Assembly (NCBI RefSeq): GCF_022712275.1
Contig: NZ_JALAGU010000050.1
Location: 25,464-89,463, forward strand
Source: Corynebacterium sp.
GTDB lineage: Bacteria > Actinomycetota > Actinomycetes > Mycobacteriales > Mycobacteriaceae
Direction of reading: 5' to 3'
DNA length: 64,000 nucleotides
Shown: positions 18,683-27,755 of the stretch, one piece after another
How the letters are laid out: the number at the start of each line of letters is the position of its first letter
Numbering within the stretch: the stretch's first letter is position 1
Translations under genes and position numbers: made by a program
The notes under the pieces: model-generated
Databases searched by the model: none
What the model was told of the DNA's origin: nothing
Seen by the model: the letters and a program-made list of their open reading frames with translations, nothing else

Positions 18683-20884
18683 TCAGTGGGAGAAGGACAC
18701 GTCCGGCAGGATCCGCCGCAGCCATGCCGGGCACCACCAAGCGGCGCGTCCTGCGAGCAGCATCACCGCAGGCAGCAGCACCAGGCGGACCAGCAGGGCG
18801 TCCAGCAGCACGGCGGTGCCGAGGATGATGCCCATCTCCTTCGGCGGCAACGGCTCGGCCAGGGCGAAGGTGAAGAACACCGCCACCATCACCGCCGCCG
18901 CGGCGAAGATGATGCGCCCGGAACGGGCCATGCCCTCGGTCACGGAGAGGCGGGCGTCCCCGGTCTTCTCGTGGTGTTCCTTCACCGTGGCCAGCAGGAA
19001 CACGGTGTAGTCCATCGCCACGGCGAAGATCATCGCGAAGAAGAACACCGGACCCCAGCCGTCGAGGAAGCCCTGCGGCTCGAAGCCGAAAAGCCCGGAC
19101 AGGTGCCCGTCCTGGAAAACAAGCCGGGCCACGCCGAACGCCGCGCCGGTGGACAGCAGGCTGACCAGGGTACCGACCAGGGCGGTCAGCGGGGCGCGCA
19201 GGGCGACGAGCAGCAGCAGGAACCCGAGCACGAGAATGACACCGATGATCACCGGCAACCAGTCGTCCAGTGCGTCCTGCAGGTCGATGTTCTCCGCCGG
19301 GGCACCGCCGACCAGGGCAGACTCCGGCAGATCAGCCCGCAGGTCCGCGAGGATGCCGGTCATCTCCTCGTCCGAGGGATCGACCTCGGGCACGGCGTGG
19401 AACATGACGAGGCCGGAGTCGTCACCGGCGGGCAAGGCCGGGGTGACCGCGGCGATCCCGTCGGTGGACGTGGCAAGGTCAGTGGCGGTCCCGGCGTCCT
19501 CTGCGTCGGTGATGACCTGCAGCATGCCCGGGGCGCCGTCGCCCATGGCGTCCTGCACGAGGTGGTATCCCTGACGGACCGGGGCGTCCTCCGGGACGAC
19601 CGCGATCGACGGCATGGCGACCTTCAGTCCCAGAACCGGCAGTGCGAGCAACACGAGCAGGGCCGCGGATCCGAGGACGGCGACCAGCGGGCGGCGCTGC
19701 AGCACACCGGCCCAGCGGGCGAACAGCGGTGAGCGGTGCTCCTGCTTCGTCGCGAACGGCAGGGAGACGGCGTTGACCTTCTCCCCCAGCGCGCCGAGGA
19801 CGGCCGGCAACAGGGTGAAGGACGCCGCGAGCACGAACACCACGGCCAGCATGATGCCGACGGCCATGGTCCGGACCGCCGGGGCGGGCACGAGCAGCAC
19901 GGCGGACAGGCTGACCAGCACCGTGATGCCGGACAACAGGACAGCTTTACCGGCGGTGGCGTAGGTGACGGCGACAGCGTCACGGGTGGATGGTCGGGAG
20001 CCACCGTGGGGACGCAGCGCGTCGCGGAACCGGGCGACGAGGAACAGTGCGTAGTCGATGCCGAGGGCGAGGGCGAACATCAGCGCGAAGTTCATCGCCC
20101 ACACGGAGATCGGGGTGACCATGTTGAGCAGCACCAGGGCGCCGGCGGACGCGACGAGGCCGGCGAGAGTCAGCATCAGCGGCAGGCCGGCGGCGACGAG
20201 ACTGCCGAAGGCCAGTACGAGGATGAGCAGCGTGACCGGCCAGGACATCATCTCGGCCTTCATCATCGCGTCGTGGTTCGCGTGGTTGAAGTCGCTCCAC
20301 AGCATGGACTGGCCGGTGGGGAGGACGTCGATGGTGTCCGCCCCCAGGGCGGTGATGCGGTCGGAGAGGTCGTCGGCGAGACGGACCATGTCGTCGGTGT
20401 CGGCGGCGGCACCGGCGATGAGGATGCCGGTCCGCCCGTCCTCACTGACGGTGACGCCGGGGGTCGGCGGCATGATGTCGGCGATCCGGTCGTCCGCGCT
20501 GAGCAGGCCGGTGGCGTCCTCGATGACCTCGGTAGTGGCCCGGTCGCCGATGGTGCCGTCCTCGGTGTGGATGACGACCTGGATCGCGGAGGACGCATTG
20601 CCGCCGAAGTGCTCCTGGGCGAGGTCACGGACGGCGACGGACTCTGAGCCGTTCGCCTGCCAGCCGGCGCCCGCCAGCGAGCTGAACACCGAAGGGGCTG
20701 CGGCGCCGAGGCCGACAAGGACGAGCAGCCAGACGCCGAGGACGGCCTTCATGTGCATGGCGGTCCAGGCGGCCCACCGGGCCAGGACGCCGTGCGGTGG
20801 TGTCTGTACTGCCGGTGGTGCTGCCGGTGGTGCTGCCACTGCTGTCGTGGGCACGTGTTCGTCCCGGTCAGCGCGTGTGGTCAT
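18683..20884 (-). CDS. MMPL/RND family transporter
   Basis: An integral membrane exporter of the MMPL group, about 733 residues and 12 helices in two repeats, each with one helix, a large external loop and five more helices. Visible are ALALGIDYALFLVARFRD in the first half and IFAVAMDYTVFLLATVKEHH in the second, with the proton-relay Asp-Tyr pairs. The start at 20884 is favoured by AAGGGA 7-12 nt upstream; ATG 20899 is possible. It is divergent from a CsoR/CstR-family repressor, with two 16-bp operators over both promoters, so its expression is probably derepressed by that sensor's signal. Substrate unknown; MMPL proteins mostly move lipids or siderophores. Confidence 0.88.
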   Translation of the reverse strand: MTTRADRDEHVPTTAVAAPPAAPPAVQTPPHGVLARWAAWTAMHMKAVLGVWLLVLVGLGAAAPSVFSSLAGAGWQANGSESVAVRDLAQEHFGGNASSAIQVVIHTEDGTIGDRATTEVIEDATGLLSADDRIADIMPPTPGVTVSEDGRTGILIAGAAADTDDMVRLADDLSDRITALGADTIDVLPTGQSMLWSDFNHANHDAMMKAEMMSWPVTLLILVLAFGSLVAAGLPLMLTLAGLVASAGALVLLNMVTPISVWAMNFALMFALALGIDYALFLVARFRDALRPHGGSRPSTRDAVAVTYATAGKAVLLSGITVLVSLSAVLLVPAPAVRTMAVGIMLAVVFVLAASFTLLPAVLGALGEKVNAVSLPFATKQEHRSPLFARWAGVLQRRPLVAVLGSAALLVLLALPVLGLKVAMPSIAVVPEDAPVRQGYHLVQDAMGDGAPGMLQVITDAEDAGTATDLATSTDGIAAVTPALPAGDDSGLVMFHAVPEVDPSDEEMTGILADLRADLPESALVGGAPAENIDLQDALDDWLPVIIGVILVLGFLLLLVALRAPLTALVGTLVSLLSTGAAFGVARLVFQDGHLSGLFGFEPQGFLDGWGPVFFFAMIFAVAMDYTVFLLATVKEHHEKTGDARLSVTEGMARSGRIIFAAAAVMVAVFFTFALAEPLPPKEMGIILGTAVLLDALLVRLVLLPAVMLLAGRAAWWCPAWLRRILPDVSFSH

Positions 20885-20906
20885 CGAGGTTCCCTTCATC
20901 GTCAAT

Positions 20907-20953
20907 ATACCCCGGGGGGTATCGGTGAGAGTTGAAGATACCTACGGGGGTAT
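20907..20953. promoter_or_regulatory. Two CsoR/CstR-type operators between MMPL gene and repressor gene
   Basis: Two 16-bp palindromes, ATACCCCGGGGGGTAT (20907-20922) and ATACCTACGGGGGTAT (20938-20953), start 31 bp apart, about three turns. They match the GC-tract inverted repeat with ATA/TAT ends used by the DUF156 family. The first overlaps the MMPL -10 box (TATATT, 20909-20904) and the second runs into the repressor gene -10 box (20953-20958), so bound repressor should shut both promoters. Confidence 0.75.
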
Positions 20954-20958
20954 AGGAT
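20953..20958 (+). promoter_or_regulatory. -10 box (TAGGAT) of a leaderless promoter for the repressor gene
   Basis: TAGGAT 7 nt before the ATG at 20966, touching the end of the second operator. Confidence 0.55.
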
Positions 20959-20965
20959 CGCAACC

Positions 20966-21235
20966 ATGAAGCTCAACGACGACACCACCACCGCCGCACT
21001 CGCCCGACTGAAGAGGGCCCGTGGTCAGCTCAACGGCGTCATCGACATGCTCGAGGCCGGCCGCGACTGCCAGGACGTGGTCACCCAGCTCGCCGCCGTC
21101 TCCCGGGCGCTGGACCGTGCAGGCGTCAAGATCATCTCCGGCGGCATGCGCGAGTGCATCCGCTCCGCCGAACGTGGCGAGAGTCCGGAGCTGTCCGAGG
21201 AGCAGCTGGAGAAGATGTTCCTGTCACTGTCGTAA
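20966..21235 (+). CDS. CsoR/CstR-family (DUF156) repressor, probably thiol-sensing
   Basis: An 89-residue all-helical repressor that binds GC-tract palindromes. Copper-sensing CsoR uses a Cys-His-Cys triad; here Cys35 (AGRDCQDVV) and Cys64 (GGMRECI) are kept, but the His position four before the second Cys is Gly60. Loss of the His fits the persulfide-sensing CstR type rather than copper CsoR (family knowledge; the assignment here is inference). It faces an MMPL transporter rather than rhodanese or persulfide dioxygenase genes, which is unusual for a CstR. Its stop codon lies in a 9-bp tandem repeat. Confidence 0.85.
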   Translation: MKLNDDTTTAALARLKRARGQLNGVIDMLEAGRDCQDVVTQLAAVSRALDRAGVKIISGGMRECIRSAERGESPELSEEQLEKMFLSLS

Positions 21236-21276
21236 CTGACGTAACTGACGTAACTGACGTAACTGTCGTAACTGAC
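21232..21276. repeat. 9-bp tandem repeat, five units, across the repressor stop codon
   Basis: Units of GTAACTGAC at 21232, 21241, 21250, 21259 (one change, GTAACTGTC) and 21268. Each unit holds a TAA in the repressor frame, so copy-number change would not lengthen the protein. Confidence 0.85.
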
Positions 21277-21310
21277 GCAGCGGCCGATCCAGGCGACCGA
21301 GGCGACCAGT

Positions 21311-21417
21311 CGGCAACATTATGCATTCTCAACGCCGTCAGCCATCATGAAACGTGCAGTTCGCGGCGATTTTCTTATCCTGCAGTGCCCGCTACAGCAT
21401 GCATAATGTCTGACCGG
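21311..21417. repeat. 107-bp element with palindromic ends, copy 1
   Basis: Matches 27756-27862 over the same length without gaps, 79 of 107 positions by my hand alignment. Conservation is highest at the ends: ACATTATGCAT near the start is the exact reverse complement of ATGCATAATGT near the end, so the ends can pair as an 11-bp stem. A CATGAAACGT block inside is also shared. It lies about 380 bp before cydA. It could be a structured RNA, a MITE-like relic or a paired operator. Confidence 0.7.
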
Positions 21418-21640
21418 GGGAGTGAGGAAATCTCCCACATGTCCGCAGTGTCGGCATCACGCATCCTGAGGCTGTTCTGGCCCCCTCCCCACCAACTTCC
21501 GGGTGCGTGATGTGAACATGCTCCGACCTGCCCGACGCCGCGGCCCTCACGCGGTCGCTTCACCTGCCCCGTGGGCCACCCCGGCAGCCCCGGTGAGTCA
21601 CAACTGAAAACAGGGAAATAAACGGGGTTATAACCGGGGG

Positions 21641-21668
21641 CATAAGCAGCGTTCGGGGACGCATAATT
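21641..21668 (+). promoter_or_regulatory. Pair of CATAAG-like boxes upstream of cydA
   Basis: CATAAGC (21641-21647) and CATAATT (21662-21668), starts 21 bp apart, each followed closely by CAG. About 130-150 nt before the cydA start. Same design as the sites upstream of ctaD and the LysR gene. Confidence 0.35.
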
Positions 21669-21794
21669 CAGCCCCCACCCCCGACAGGAACTCTGCAGCC
21701 GACTGGTCCGACCATTGCTGTGCAGGCGATTTCGTCTGAGAGCACCTCCGGCGCCGTACCGGTGCCGGCCAGATTCCTTCCCCGGGAGGTACGC

Positions 21795-23429
21795 ATGGAT
21801 GTCGTCGACATCTCACGGTGGCAGTTCGGTATCACCACCGTCTATCACTTCATCTTCGTTCCACTGACCATAGGCCTGGCCCCCATGGTCGCCGCCATGC
21901 AGACGTTCTGGCACGTCACGAAGAAACCCGCATGGTACCGGGCCACCCGGTTCTTCGGCACTGTCCTGCTCATCAACTTCGCCATGGGTGTGGCGACCGG
22001 CATCGTCCAGGAATTCCAGTTCGGCATGAACTGGTCGGACTACTCCCGCATGGTCGGCGACGTCTTCGGCGGACCTCTGGCGCTCGAGGGGCTTGTCGCG
22101 TTCTTCCTGGAGTCCACTTTCCTCGGCCTGTGGATCTTCGGGGCAGGGAAGATCCCCGCCTGGCTGCACACCGCGTCCATCTGGATCGTCGCGGTAGCGG
22201 TGAACCTGTCCGCCTACTTCATCATCGTGGCGAACTCCTTCATGCAGCACCCGGTCGGCGCGGAGTACAACCCGGACACCGGCCGCGCCGAGCTCACCGA
22301 CATCGTCGCACTGCTGACCAACCCGACCGCCCTGGCAGCCTTCCCGCACGCCGTCGCCGGCTCCCTGCTCACCGCGGGCACTTTCGTCCTCGGCATCACC
22401 GGCTGGTGGATGGTCCGTGACCACCGCGCCCGCCTCGCCCTGCAGAAGACCGGTGAACTGCCCGCCAGGACAGCCACCGCCGGCACTGACGCCGACACTG
22501 ACGCCGGCTCCGACACAGGCAACCGGCATGACGCACATCGGCCCGCCCACCGTCTCGCCTGGTGGACCACCCTGATCTCGGCGATCGGACTGTTCATCAC
22601 CGGCGACATCCAGGCCAAGCTCATGTTCATCCAGCAGCCGATGAAGATGGCGTCCGCCGAGTCCCTGTGCAGCACCGGGACCGACCCGATGTTCTCCGTC
22701 CTCACCATCGGCACGCACAACAACTGCGAGAACGTCACCCACCTCATCGAACTGCCGTGGGTACTGCCCTTCCTCGCCGAGGGGAAATCCAACGGCGTGA
22801 CCCTGCAGGGTGTCGAGGACCTGCAACAGCAGTCCGAGATGCTGTACGGCGCGGGTAACTACTCCCCCAACCTCTTCGTCACCTACTGGGCATTCCGCGC
22901 GATGATCGGCCTGCTCGCCGGTTCCGGCATCCTCCTCGCCGCCAGCTGGTGGTTCACCCGCAAGGGCCGCGTCCCCGCCGGTAAGGCCGGAACGCTGTTC
23001 GGCTGGATCTGCCTCATCGCGATCCCCACGCCGTTCCTGGCGAACTCTGCGGGCTGGATCTTCACCGAGATGGGACGCCAGCCCTGGATCATCCACCCCA
23101 ACCCGGACTCCGTCGGAGACTCCCGCACCGAGATGATCCGGATGACCGTGGACATGGGCGTCTCCGACCACGCACCGTGGACCGTCATCGTCACCCTCGT
23201 CGGTTTCACCCTTCTCTACGCCGTCCTGGCGGTGATCTGGTTCTGGCTGATCAGGCGCGTGATCCTCGCCGGACCGCCACAGGAGACCGGACCGGACCCC
23301 GCCGCCACCGTCGGCGCCTCCTTCGGTCTCACCGGGAAGGACGCCGACCCCGACTCCCCCGACCCCGTGCACTTCAGCACCACCACTGTCACCTCCACCA
23401 CCACCGACACCACCGGAAAGGAGTCCTGA
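21795..23429 (+). CDS. cydA: Cytochrome bd ubiquinol/menaquinol oxidase subunit I
   Basis: Heme-bearing subunit of the high-affinity bd oxidase, which oxidises menaquinol in this group. From the ATG at 21795, after GGGAGGT, it is 544 residues. Heme ligands and signatures are seen in RWQFGITTVYHFIFVP (His for b595), MQHPVGAEYNP, IELPW and GWIFTEMGRQPW. The loop between helices 6 and 7 is short, the actinobacterial short-Q-loop class, though residues 225-265 add a Thr/Asp-rich insert. First gene of a tight cydABDC operon. Confidence 0.97.
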   Translation: MDVVDISRWQFGITTVYHFIFVPLTIGLAPMVAAMQTFWHVTKKPAWYRATRFFGTVLLINFAMGVATGIVQEFQFGMNWSDYSRMVGDVFGGPLALEGLVAFFLESTFLGLWIFGAGKIPAWLHTASIWIVAVAVNLSAYFIIVANSFMQHPVGAEYNPDTGRAELTDIVALLTNPTALAAFPHAVAGSLLTAGTFVLGITGWWMVRDHRARLALQKTGELPARTATAGTDADTDAGSDTGNRHDAHRPAHRLAWWTTLISAIGLFITGDIQAKLMFIQQPMKMASAESLCSTGTDPMFSVLTIGTHNNCENVTHLIELPWVLPFLAEGKSNGVTLQGVEDLQQQSEMLYGAGNYSPNLFVTYWAFRAMIGLLAGSGILLAASWWFTRKGRVPAGKAGTLFGWICLIAIPTPFLANSAGWIFTEMGRQPWIIHPNPDSVGDSRTEMIRMTVDMGVSDHAPWTVIVTLVGFTLLYAVLAVIWFWLIRRVILAGPPQETGPDPAATVGASFGLTGKDADPDSPDPVHFSTTTVTSTTTDTTGKES

Positions 23430-23430
23430 G

Positions 23431-24543
23431 ATGTCGTCCCTCGATCTCCCCGTCGTCTGGTTCATCCTCGTCACCGTGCTCTTCGCCGGGTACTTCCTGC
23501 TGGAAGGTTTCGACTTCGGCGTCGGCATGCTGCTGCCCTTCGCCGGACGCAGGAAAGGCGCTGCCTACCCCGACGCCGCGTCCGACGCCACACGGACCGG
23601 CCTGGTCCGCACCATCGGTCCGGTGTGGGACGGCAACGAAGTCTGGCTCATCACCGCCGGCGGTGCCCTGTTCGCCGCCTTCCCCGGCTGGTATGCCGCC
23701 ATGTTCTCCGGTTTCTACCTGCCCCTGTTCCTCATCCTCGTCGCGCTCATCCTCCGCGCTGTCGCCCTGGAATGGCGGGCCAAGATCGACACCCTGACCT
23801 GGCGTCGGCGGTGCGATCTCACCGTCACCGTCTCCTCCTGGATGCCGCCGGTGCTGTGGGGTGTGGCTTTCACCAACCTCGTCCGTGGTGTCCCGCTGGA
23901 CGCCGACCAGAACATGGACAGCGGCCTGTCCACCCTGTTCCGACTACTCAACCCCTACGCCCTGCTCGGCGCCGCCGCGTTCACCTGCATCTTCCTGCTG
24001 CACGGTCTGAGCTTCCTCCGGCTGCGCACCACCGGTCATCTGCGGGACACCACCGACCGGCTGGTCATCCCGGTCGCCGTGACCGCCGCGGTCACCGGTA
24101 CAGCCTTCGTGCTGTGGACCCAGCTCTCCCACGGCAAGGACTGGACCTGGGCTGTCACGGTCGCCGCGGTGGTCGGCGTCCTCGTGGCGGTGGCGGCGAT
24201 GCTGCGGAACCGCGACGGTGTGGCATTCCTCGCCACCGCCATGACCGTGGTCGCCGCGGTGGTGCTGCTGTTCGGGTCGCTCTACCCGTGGTTGATGCCC
24301 ACCACCCTGGCTGACGGCGTGGGTCTCGACATCCGCAACGCGTCCTCCGCCGATTACACGCTCACTGTCATGACCTGGGCGGCACTGTTCCTCGTGCCCC
24401 TCGTCATCGCGTATCAGGCGTGGACGTACTGGGTCTTCCGGAAGCGGATCACCGCGGAGCCGGTCACGGAACCTGGCACAGAACCGGTCACGGAACATGT
24501 CACGGGGTCCGTGCCGGATCCGGCGTCGGGGGGCCGGTCATGA
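23431..24543 (+). CDS. cydB: Cytochrome bd oxidase subunit II
   Basis: Membrane partner of CydA, 370 residues with about eight to nine helices. Family pattern: FAGYFLLEGFDFGVGMLLPF in the first helix, GPVWDGNEVWLITAGGALFAAFPGWYAAMFSGFYLPLF, and a Trp-rich C-terminus. The C-terminal tail after residue 345 is a Val-Thr-Glu-Pro repeat (EPVTEPGTEPVTEHVT), probably disordered. It starts 1 nt after cydA and its stop overlaps the cydD start (ATGA). Confidence 0.96.
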   Translation: MSSLDLPVVWFILVTVLFAGYFLLEGFDFGVGMLLPFAGRRKGAAYPDAASDATRTGLVRTIGPVWDGNEVWLITAGGALFAAFPGWYAAMFSGFYLPLFLILVALILRAVALEWRAKIDTLTWRRRCDLTVTVSSWMPPVLWGVAFTNLVRGVPLDADQNMDSGLSTLFRLLNPYALLGAAAFTCIFLLHGLSFLRLRTTGHLRDTTDRLVIPVAVTAAVTGTAFVLWTQLSHGKDWTWAVTVAAVVGVLVAVAAMLRNRDGVAFLATAMTVVAAVVLLFGSLYPWLMPTTLADGVGLDIRNASSADYTLTVMTWAALFLVPLVIAYQAWTYWVFRKRITAEPVTEPGTEPVTEHVTGSVPDPASGGRS

Positions 24544-26096
24544 GCACCGGCCCGGTCGATCCCCGGCTGCTGTCCCTCTCCACCCCGACCCGGCGGTGGA
24601 CCGTCCTCCTCGCGGTGGTGACGGCCCTGCGCACCGGCGCACTCGTGGCGTCCGGCGTCCTGCTGGGGACGACAGCGGCCGCGGTCGTCACCGACCACAC
24701 CGGTCCCGCCGGCCACCGCGCCGCCCTGGTGACCCTCTGCGTCCTCGTCCCGGTCCAGGCCGGGCTGGCGTGGGCGGAGAAGAGGTTCAGTCACCGTGCT
24801 GCGGTGCAGGCGACCGAGGACCTGCGGCTCCGCGCCCTCGACACGCTGGCCCACCGCGACCCCCGCACCGTCGACCGGGCGACCTGGCGCACCCTGCTCA
24901 CCGACGGGGTCGAGGGGCTGGGCCCCTACCTCACCGGATACCTGCCCGCACTGGTGTCCACTGCGTTGGCGACCCCGGCTGTGCTCCTCGTCGTGTGGTT
25001 CCTGGACGCCGGCTCCGCCCTCATCGCGGTGATCACCCTGCCGCTGATCCCGGTGTTCATGTGGCTCGTCGGCACGCTGACCGCCGGACGCACCGAGAAG
25101 AAGCTCGCCGCCCTCGGCATCCTCTCCGACCAGCTGCTCGACCTGGTTTCCGGACTGCCGACCCTGCGCGCCCTCGGCCGACTCCACGCCCCGGTCGCCG
25201 AGGTGCAACGACTGTCCGACCGCCACCGCCGGTCCACCGTGCAGGTCCTGCAGATCGCCTTCCTCTCGTCGATGGTGCTGGAGTTCCTGGCCACACTGTC
25301 GATCGCGCTGGTCGCCGTCGGCATCGGTTTCCGCCTGCTCGACGGGTCGATGACGCTGGCCGCCGGGCTGACGGTGATGATCATCATCCCGGAGGTCTAC
25401 ACCCCGGTCCGCCAGGTCGGTGCCCGGTTCCACGATGCCCGTGACGGCATGGTCGCCGTCGACCGGATCCTCACACTGCTGGACGGCGGGGACGGTCCGG
25501 TCGCCCCGGCCACGTCAACAGTCACGTCAACAGCCACGGGTGATCCCGCCTGGCCCGGACTGACCGTCACCTTCCGCCATCTGCACGCCACCGGACGCGA
25601 CGGAGACCGTCCCCGGGACGTCACCGGTACCGCCCGCCCCGGTCAGCTCACCGTGCTCACCGGGCCGAACGGGGCCGGCAAGTCCACCGCCCTGCTCGCC
25701 CTGCTCGGCATCGCCACCGAGGGGGTGGACGGCACCGCCACGGTCACCGACTCCGGCACCGCCCTCACCGGCCCTGATCTGTGGGAACGGACCTCCTATC
25801 TGCCGCAACGACCCGTCCTCGACACCGTGGACGCCACCTCCGTCGGCGACACCTCCGGCCTCTCCCTGGGCCAGCGGCAACGCCACGCGCTCACCGCCGA
25901 ACTCGACCGGGGACGCGCCACCGGCCGTGGCCTGCTGCTCCTCGACGAACCGACCGCCCACCTCGACACCGCCAACGCGCAGCTCATGCTCGACGCACTC
26001 ACCCGGCGCGCCGCCGAAGGGGCGACAGTCCTCGTCGCCTCCCACGACCCGCTCGTCACCGCGGCCGCCGACCACCGGATCGAGGTGAGGTCATGA
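24540..26096 (+). CDS. cydD: CydD, ABC exporter half needed for bd oxidase assembly
   Basis: With CydC it forms the ABC transporter required for cytochrome bd maturation (thiol or heme handling). The 518 residues comprise a membrane domain with about six helices (1-300) and a nucleotide-binding domain (from about 335). Walker A is GPNGAGKSTALL and Walker B GLLLLDEPTAHLD. The signature is LSLGQRQRHAL, a variant of LSGGQ, and the ATPase domain is short around the Q-loop, so this half may be the degenerate site. It starts in the ATGA overlap with cydB. Confidence 0.93.
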   Translation: MSTGPVDPRLLSLSTPTRRWTVLLAVVTALRTGALVASGVLLGTTAAAVVTDHTGPAGHRAALVTLCVLVPVQAGLAWAEKRFSHRAAVQATEDLRLRALDTLAHRDPRTVDRATWRTLLTDGVEGLGPYLTGYLPALVSTALATPAVLLVVWFLDAGSALIAVITLPLIPVFMWLVGTLTAGRTEKKLAALGILSDQLLDLVSGLPTLRALGRLHAPVAEVQRLSDRHRRSTVQVLQIAFLSSMVLEFLATLSIALVAVGIGFRLLDGSMTLAAGLTVMIIIPEVYTPVRQVGARFHDARDGMVAVDRILTLLDGGDGPVAPATSTVTSTATGDPAWPGLTVTFRHLHATGRDGDRPRDVTGTARPGQLTVLTGPNGAGKSTALLALLGIATEGVDGTATVTDSGTALTGPDLWERTSYLPQRPVLDTVDATSVGDTSGLSLGQRQRHALTAELDRGRATGRGLLLLDEPTAHLDTANAQLMLDALTRRAAEGATVLVASHDPLVTAAADHRIEVRS

Positions 26097-27733
26097 GCAC
26101 CCGAACCACACTGACCGCCCTGCGGACCGCCCGGCCACTGACCGGGCTGCGGACCCGTGACCTGGTGGGACCGGTCGCCGCCGGGACGGCGACACTGCTG
26201 GCGTCCCTCACCTTGACGGTCGTCTCCGCGTGGTTGATCACCCGCGCCTGGCAGATGCCACCGGTGATGGACCTCACCGTGGCGGTGACCGCGGTCCGCG
26301 CACTCGGCATCTCCCGGGCGGCATTCCGTTACACTGACCGGCTGGCGTCCCACCGGCTCGCACTGCGTTGCGCGGGAACTGCCCGTGCCACGGCGTACCG
26401 GCGGCTGGCCGGGGCACCGGTGTCCCGGACCGCCGCGCTGGGGCGGGGTGAGCTCGTCACCCGCCTCACCGATGACATCGACGCCGTCGCCGACGTCATC
26501 GTCCGCTCCGTGGTCCCGACCCTCGTCGCGGCGACCACCGGTATTCTCGCCGTCGGATTCACCGCGGCACTGTCTGTCCCCGCCGCGACAGTCCTGACCT
26601 GCGGACTTCTCGTCGCCGGCATCGGTGCCCCCTGGGCCGTCTCCCGGTCGGTCCGTACCGCCGAGGCCCGTCGGGCCGGGGCCGGTGACCGCTGGGCCGC
26701 CGCAGTCGACCGGGTGCTCACCGACTCTGCTGCTCTGCGGGTGCGCGGCACACTGCGTCCTGCCCTCGCCGAGGCCGGGGACGCCGCCCGGGGGCTCTCC
26801 GCGGCCGAGGAGTCCGGCGCCCCGGCGCGGGCCGCCGGCGCTGGACTGTCCGTGTTCGCCTCCGCCGCGACAGTGGTCGGCGTCCTGGTAGTTGCCACCG
26901 TCGGCTACCTCGACGGTGGGGCTCCGGTGCACTCCCCGCAGTGGTTCGGGGTGCTCGTGCTGCTGGCCACCACCGCTTTCGAGGCGACCTCTGCCCTGCC
27001 CGAGGCCGCTGAGGCCGCGACGAGGGCTACCGGGGCAGCCACCCGCCTCGCCGCGCTCACCGACCCGGAGGAACTGCCGGTACCTGCGGTGGTGGGCTCC
27101 ACCCATGTCTCCGACACCCCGCACCTGCAGGCGTCCGGTCTGGGATACGGCCATGGGAGGACGCTCGGCACCGTGGACCTGGACCTGCCCTGCGGGTCGC
27201 GGCACACGGTGACCGCGGCGTCCGGTACCGGAAAGACCACACTGCTGCTCACCCTCGCGGGGCTGCTACCGCCGCGGGAAGGGCAGGTCACCCTCGACGG
27301 CGTGCTGGTCGACGGGATCGACCCGGAGCTGCTGCACCGGACGGTCGCCTACCTGCCGGAGGACGCGCACATCTTCGCCACGACCGTGCGGGACAATCTC
27401 GCCGTCGGTGCGCCGGATGCCCCGGACGACCTCATGCTGTCCGTCCTGGAGGCCGTGGGGCTGTCCGGGTGGGTGGCCGGACTGCCTGGGGGACTGACTG
27501 GGGGACTGTCCACCATGCTGGTCGACGGGGTGGAGAGTCTGTCCGGTGGGCAGCGTCGGCGGCTGCTGCTGGCCCGGATGCTGCTCACCGATGCCCCGGT
27601 GCTGCTGCTCGACGAGCCCTTCGAGCACCTGGACGCCGAGGGGACCGTCGAGCTGGACGAGCTGCTGGCGTCCGACCGTCTGCCGGGGACTCGGCCGGTG
27701 CGGACGCTCGTCGTGGTGCGGCACCCGCGGTAG
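26093..27733 (+). CDS. cydC: CydC, ABC exporter half needed for bd oxidase assembly
   Basis: Partner of CydD, 546 residues: membrane domain in residues 1-310 with LVTRLTDDIDAVADVIVRSVVP coupling region, then ATPase domain with Walker A AASGTGKTTLLLTLAG, signature SLSGGQRRRLLLARML and Walker B VLLLDEPFEHLD. The signature is canonical, unlike CydD. The start overlaps the cydD stop by 4 nt. The 107-bp element copy 2 begins 23 bp after its stop. Confidence 0.93.
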   Translation: MSTRTTLTALRTARPLTGLRTRDLVGPVAAGTATLLASLTLTVVSAWLITRAWQMPPVMDLTVAVTAVRALGISRAAFRYTDRLASHRLALRCAGTARATAYRRLAGAPVSRTAALGRGELVTRLTDDIDAVADVIVRSVVPTLVAATTGILAVGFTAALSVPAATVLTCGLLVAGIGAPWAVSRSVRTAEARRAGAGDRWAAAVDRVLTDSAALRVRGTLRPALAEAGDAARGLSAAEESGAPARAAGAGLSVFASAATVVGVLVVATVGYLDGGAPVHSPQWFGVLVLLATTAFEATSALPEAAEAATRATGAATRLAALTDPEELPVPAVVGSTHVSDTPHLQASGLGYGHGRTLGTVDLDLPCGSRHTVTAASGTGKTTLLLTLAGLLPPREGQVTLDGVLVDGIDPELLHRTVAYLPEDAHIFATTVRDNLAVGAPDAPDDLMLSVLEAVGLSGWVAGLPGGLTGGLSTMLVDGVESLSGGQRRRLLLARMLLTDAPVLLLDEPFEHLDAEGTVELDELLASDRLPGTRPVRTLVVVRHPR

Positions 27734-27755
27734 AGACAGGCGTCCGAAGCAGGCG

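Larger units (their letters stand above)
21277..21794. other. Long non-coding region upstream of cydA
   Basis: A 518-bp stretch without a convincing gene. It holds a 107-bp repeat (21311-21417), the palindrome GGTTATAACC (21626-21635), a pair of CATAAG-like boxes (21641-21668), and the AGGT ribosome-binding site just before cydA. A 34-codon frame starts at the ATG on the repeat's end (21405); I see no support for it as a gene. The region is A/T-richer than its surroundings, as expected for a regulated promoter. Confidence 0.6.

Noticed and set aside
21405..21510. 34-codon frame beginning at the end of the 107-bp element.
   Set aside because: No ribosome-binding site or family support; copy 2 of the element has a different frame after it.
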